Below the pieces are notes generated by a model. That model searched no databases and had not been told where the DNA came from. It saw only the letters and a list, made by a program, of their open reading frames with translations. Positions 60,412 through 64,000 of a stretch of DNA of 64,000 bases are shown piece after piece. Source of the DNA: CBDEUK01 sp965250225. GTDB taxonomy: Bacteria > Pseudomonadota > Gammaproteobacteria > Eutrophobiales > Eutrophobiaceae. The DNA is taken from assembly GCA_965250225.1 (NCBI GenBank), contig CBDFNQ010000038.1:264746-328745 (forward strand), in the 5' to 3' direction. The position numbers were made by a program, and so were the translations under genes. Within the stretch, counting starts at the first letter, position 1. The number at the start of each line of letters is the position of its first letter.

Positions 60412-61179
60412 CTATTCCACAGGACTTTTAAAACTAGCTGTTCCACTCATACCAGATAACACATCTACCGTTTTCTCAAATGTACCTTTTATTGGAATGG
60501 TCTGGCTTACAGGATCAACAACAGCTCCAACTTGCAATATTTTTGCCTTATAACTATTTCCAGTTTCATCCACGTTGAACTGAAAGATAATTCCGGGTTT
60601 TATCCAGCTTAACCAATTAGATGGAACAATCGCTTCTATCTCCAGGTTTGCATCATCGAGTATCGATATAAGTTCCTGATCCTTGGCCACACTCTCATAT
60701 TGATTAACGAGTGTTTCGATAACTCGTCCGTTGAATGGTGCCTTGATAACACAACGACCGACTGAAATATTCTTTGCAGTTACATCCGCTTTCGCTTTTT
60801 TTACTTCGATTGCAGCAAGATCAACTTGGAGCTTGCTATTCGCCTTGAGAGCTAATAATTGTTGCTGATTTTCAAGATTTAATTTTCTTGCCTCTAACTC
60901 AGCTTTGGCAGCAGATATTTGCGCCAGGTAATATGCACAATCAAACTGCACAAGAATATCACCTTTATTAAAGGCATCTCCATTACTAAAAGCCAGTTTC
61001 TCTATCTGTGCTGAAATTTCACTGGAAAGGACGGCGCTAGTTGTCGGCTTTATCAAACCACGAATAGTAGTAAAATCATTCTCGCTCATAATATCTGGAT
61101 CATTCAAGTCCTCTGCAAAAAGAGCGCAACAATTCGAATACATAAGAATAAAAAATATTAAAAGTGATGGTAATTTCAT
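60412..61179 (-). CDS. HlyD/RND-type periplasmic adaptor
   Basis: The 255-residue product has a signal peptide (MKLPSLLIFFILMYSNCCAL, cleavage near 23-25). A typical adaptor order follows: SEISAQIEKLAFSNGDAFNK (lipoyl half), coiled coil (AKAELEARKLNLENQQQLLA), and KAPFNGRVIETLVNQYESVA (second lipoyl half). The barrel part includes EIVPSN-like LEIEAIVPSNWLSWIKPG, ending VDVLSGMSGTASFKSP. The ATG at 61179 is chosen over the TTG at 61191 because it gives a standard signal peptide. It is the smallest of the three adaptor-like proteins in the cluster and follows the tolC-like gene. Confidence 0.85.
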   Translation of the reverse strand: MKLPSLLIFFILMYSNCCALFAEDLNDPDIMSENDFTTIRGLIKPTTSAVLSSEISAQIEKLAFSNGDAFNKGDILVQFDCAYYLAQISAAKAELEARKLNLENQQQLLALKANSKLQVDLAAIEVKKAKADVTAKNISVGRCVIKAPFNGRVIETLVNQYESVAKDQELISILDDANLEIEAIVPSNWLSWIKPGIIFQFNVDETGNSYKAKILQVGAVVDPVSQTIPIKGTFEKTVDVLSGMSGTASFKSPVE

Positions 61180-61225
61180 AAGTTCACCCAAAGTAAACTA
61201 ATTTGCAATGACATAAATATGCTTT

Positions 61226-62776
61226 TTATTGATCGCTAGATAGTATTGACATCTCTTCAAGCCAAAACATATTTAGGGAAAAGTTTTTGATTCTTGTGGA
61301 AAAATTTTCAAAATAGTCTTCAAGACCTGTTGCTAACGATTGCATCGATGTTGTATCAATGTCATCGGGAACTGGATCAACACCAATCGCTGCATAACTA
61401 ACAGCATAAGCATTTTCCAGATCAGCGTAAGCGATATCATATTTTACTTCGGCTACTAGCGTATTCATTTCTTCACGGATCACCGCCTGCTCACTGACTG
61501 AGTTTGTCTCTGCCGCAGCACGAATTTGGGCAAGGACTTTCTTTTGTGTATTGTAATAGTCCGCAGCGGTATTGTATTCACGTTTTGAATTATTGTGTTG
61601 GGCAATACTCACATGGACTTGGGTTAACACTGCCATACTCATTGCTAATCGTCTTGCTTTTAAAACGACTTCTTGCGTTTCGCCAGCCCGTTCAATCGCA
61701 GGCAATTTAACAATATTCAATAAATTCCAGCTTATCTTTGCACCATAGCCCAACCAGTCGTTGTTAAATAGAAAATTGTTGCTATTGTAATTTTGGCCAA
61801 AATTAAAACTAATTCCAGGTAACAATTCCAGAATTGCTGCCCTGGTTTGTTTCGCATTTATTCGTTGTTCGTAAGAAATTTCACGTAGCTCAGAACGTTT
61901 AATCAGTGCCAACTCCTCCATCATCTGGGCAGAGATACCAATCTCACGTATTACATTTGTTCGATCTGGTAACACCAAACCATACGAAGTACCTGGTTCA
62001 AGATTCATCAGTGCAGCGAGTTGAATTTTTGATAAGGATAACTCCCGCTGCATTTCCTGTAACTCACGCTGAATACCAATCAATTCTCTTTGATAGGTTA
62101 ACGCTGTTAACGGTTTATCAAGGCCTTCGCTCTCTATTTTTTTCGACTGACGTATGGCAATTTTCACTCTTTCCAATAAACCTTCGAGCTGTACAATCAA
62201 ACGGTCATTACTCACTGCACGCCAATACAAAGAACGGACATCCTGTATTAAATCGTTCACCACCTTACGCCTTTGCTCTTCTGCGATTAATACTCTGTCG
62301 GCCGCTTGTTGTGAACGTATATAAGAAAGGCCGAAATCGAGAATATTCCAGGAAAGATTAAGGTCGCCTGCATACACATCACGATCAGAGGACGTGGACG
62401 ATTGTAGCGATTGAGCACCTGTTAACAATGAACGACTGTTCGCGCCAGAAAAATTATCCCGACCTGAATAACTGAAGTTACCGACGAAATCCGGTAGCTG
62501 GTCGTAGTGACTTAAATCCAGCTCACGTTGCGCCAGTAATCTTTTCGTCACTTCAAGGCGTAAATCAAGATTGTAGGTTAAAGCCCTGGCGATTGCCTCA
62601 TAGAGGCTAATTGGGCCTGACACAGCCTCCTGATTAGCAGTAATTTCTTGCTTATCAGCAGTGGCCTGAGAGGTTAATTCTTCTTCTGTGAATGGCGTAG
62701 GCATTATCGAGCAGGCCGACACAAGAGCCAACCCAAAAGATAATAATCCGAGTTTTAACCATTTTGGTGAGTACAT
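61226..62776 (-). CDS. TolC-family outer-membrane efflux lipoprotein
   Basis: The 516-residue protein has a lipoprotein signal (LGLLSFGLALVSACSIMPTP, lipobox cysteine at residue 22). Two tandem TolC-type repeats of long helices follow: LYEAIARALTYNLDLRLEVT, then LSWNILDFGLSYIRSQQAAD, and later ISWNLLNIVKLPAIERAGET with RLAMSMAVLTQVHVSIAQHN. Such proteins form trimeric channel-tunnels across the outer membrane. It is downstream of the surface-protein gene and upstream of the adaptors. A dedicated TolC suggests type I-like export of the surface protein. Nothing is missing. Confidence 0.9.
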   Translation of the reverse strand: MYSPKWLKLGLLSFGLALVSACSIMPTPFTEEELTSQATADKQEITANQEAVSGPISLYEAIARALTYNLDLRLEVTKRLLAQRELDLSHYDQLPDFVGNFSYSGRDNFSGANSRSLLTGAQSLQSSTSSDRDVYAGDLNLSWNILDFGLSYIRSQQAADRVLIAEEQRRKVVNDLIQDVRSLYWRAVSNDRLIVQLEGLLERVKIAIRQSKKIESEGLDKPLTALTYQRELIGIQRELQEMQRELSLSKIQLAALMNLEPGTSYGLVLPDRTNVIREIGISAQMMEELALIKRSELREISYEQRINAKQTRAAILELLPGISFNFGQNYNSNNFLFNNDWLGYGAKISWNLLNIVKLPAIERAGETQEVVLKARRLAMSMAVLTQVHVSIAQHNNSKREYNTAADYYNTQKKVLAQIRAAAETNSVSEQAVIREEMNTLVAEVKYDIAYADLENAYAVSYAAIGVDPVPDDIDTTSMQSLATGLEDYFENFSTRIKNFSLNMFWLEEMSILSSDQ

Positions 62777-62836
62777 GCTGAAAACTTAACAAAATTGTTA
62801 CACTTTCGCTACTAATTTATTCATTTTATTGAGAAA

Positions 62837-64000
62837 TTAGTAATTCAGAATCCTGGCCAAATCATCTGCAGTCGATGAAAAATCATTCGCCACAAGCTGA
62901 ACTTGCTTACTGAATAAATCGGTTCCAATCATCGCTACATCTTCAGATTGTGTTATTTCAGCAATGACACCGGTTTGTACCTCAACTTCAATATAACGAA
63001 GCACTTCAACCTCGTTATTTAACTCAATTTCGACCCTGAATCTGACGATTTCAGCATCCACCGGCGGTTCACCAATCATGAGCCCGGCTTCTTTATCAAA
63101 ACTTAACACAGCTGGGTAAGGCCTCACCATTTGCCTGTGTCACATTCAAATCGTCCACCTGAAGTGTCTGATCCGTGACATTTAAGTAATCAATGTCAAT
63201 GTATAGAGTTCTGTTATTGATCAAGGTTTCAATAATCAATTCATCCTGAAGCGCTGGATCGGCCATCTATTTCACCTATACGTAGTGGAAACAAGCTATC
63301 AATGTTGGAAGAAGAAATTTCTGAAATCACACTGCGCAGTGAAAACCCTTTGATTGAATTCACATCAAAAAGACCGGCCGTACCTGCAGCATTTGAACTT
63401 ATTTGATCACCAAATTGTTCAGTGGATACTGCTCGTACAGTTTCAATCACCGCGCCGGACGCCGAAATAGTACTGTAACCACTTGCAACACCAGCTGCAT
63501 CAAAACTGTTATCCAGATTCAGCAAGTTTTCAGGGACAACTCCGTCACCACCACCAGGCGTTCCACCTCCTCCTGGAGGAGCAAAGTCATTATCGGTGAT
63601 ATTAACTGTTACATTCGGAACAGCCAGACCATTGAACGGTGATACACCGCCCAAACTGCTGGATGTCATAGTTGTTACAAGACCCACATGAGAACCTTCA
63701 ACCAAAATATCGTCATTCGCCGTCACAACGATAACTTGAGGTGCATTCCAGTCGGTATCATCAAAAGTTAGTACGATAGGCACACCCGGGCCAGAACCCA
63801 AATCAACTTCACCATCAGGAGTAATGGTTATACTAACAGTTTCACCCACTGCCGGTTGCGCATTCAAAGTATAAGTTAAGGTGTCAGTTGCACCACCTTC
63901 TGTCGCATCTGTACTGCCACCAGATTCCACGATATTAACGCCAGCACTATCCGTTTCGGTAATATTCGTGCTCGCCACACCAACGCCAATCGATGCATTT
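62837..64000 (-). pseudogene. C-terminal part of a large repeat-rich surface protein, with apparent frameshifts
   Basis: The gene runs off the right edge of the window. From 64000 the frame reads NASIGVGVAS then NIVESGGSTDATEGGATDTL, AVGETVSITITPDGEVDLG and DWNAPQVIVVTANDD, a Calx-beta-like adhesin repeat, followed by a PGGGGTPGGGDG linker. This frame stops at 63241. The next part (MADPALQDELIIETL, IDYLNVTDQTLQVDDL) is in another frame, and a cadherin/Ig-like segment with SFDKEAGLMIGEPPVDAEIV continues in a third to 62837. Two frame changes, near 63255 and near 63120, would rejoin one protein. Either the gene is broken or the assembly has indels. It probably is the substrate of the export cluster. 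Confidence 0.7.

Noticed and set aside
1..64000. tRNA or rRNA genes
   Set aside because: No cloverleaf-compatible sequence with a T-loop GTTCRANTC box in proper context was noticed by eye; a tRNAscan run would be decisive.

Overview
The window looks like chromosome from a low-to-moderate GC gammaproteobacterium. Evidence: adjacent fabA-fabB, a PomA/PomB sodium-type flagellar stator, cysG of the fused gammaproteobacterial type, apbC/mrp and dcd near metG, a DUF484 gene, srkA and ispG. I cannot name the genus. No tRNA or rRNA gene was seen.

Layout. 1-17.5 kb is mostly core: DUF4197 (partial), ispG, fabA, fabB, a small HExxH protein, a secreted protein, a CPA1 antiporter, an intergenic stretch with two C-rich-loop hairpins, a membrane Ser/Thr kinase, an unrecognised protein, the addB-addA pair, msrB and a secreted protein.

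17.5-31.1 kb is accessory DNA. I read it as an integron cassette array without an integrase in view (a CALIN): about eight small plus-strand cassettes separated by attC sites, recognisable from GTTATRY/RYATAAC core pairs and imperfect hairpins with extrahelical bases. Elements that target attC have invaded it: two divergent IS110-family (IS1111-like) copies, a complete group IIC intron, an ORF-less group IIC intron and a truncated third intron. An IS630 element splits one cassette gene. Both IS110 copies carry the same 50-nt double-hairpin insert that splits the transposase at the same codon. The right edge holds a YefM-YoeB pair and a ParD/RelE-like pair.

31.1-43.8 kb is core again: cysG, pomA-pomB-PilZ, dcd, apbC, a two-component system next to a von Willebrand A protein, metG, and a soluble RnfB/RsxB-like ferredoxin protein. 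43.8-51.0 kb is a small island with a voltage-gated-type potassium channel, a protein with two TerB-like repeats and a BRCT domain, and a 1760-residue DUF4011-helicase-nuclease protein of a type associated with phage defence. 51.1-56.7 kb carries DUF484, palindromic repeats, an MsbA-like ABC exporter, srkA, a periplasmic endonuclease I and a second HExxH protein.

56.9-64.0 kb is a minus-strand cluster: a large repeat-containing surface protein (running off the window, with apparent frameshifts), a TolC-like lipoprotein, a HlyD-type adaptor, a GAF-HlyD protein and an M50 peptidase fused to a HlyD-type region. No ABC ATPase is present in this part, so it may be an unusual type I-like export system for the surface protein.

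The strongest candidates for something undescribed are the split IS110 transposases with their conserved double-hairpin insert, the top-strand intron insertion at an attC right core, the M50/HlyD export cluster, and the paired C-rich-loop hairpins at 6.9-7.2 kb.
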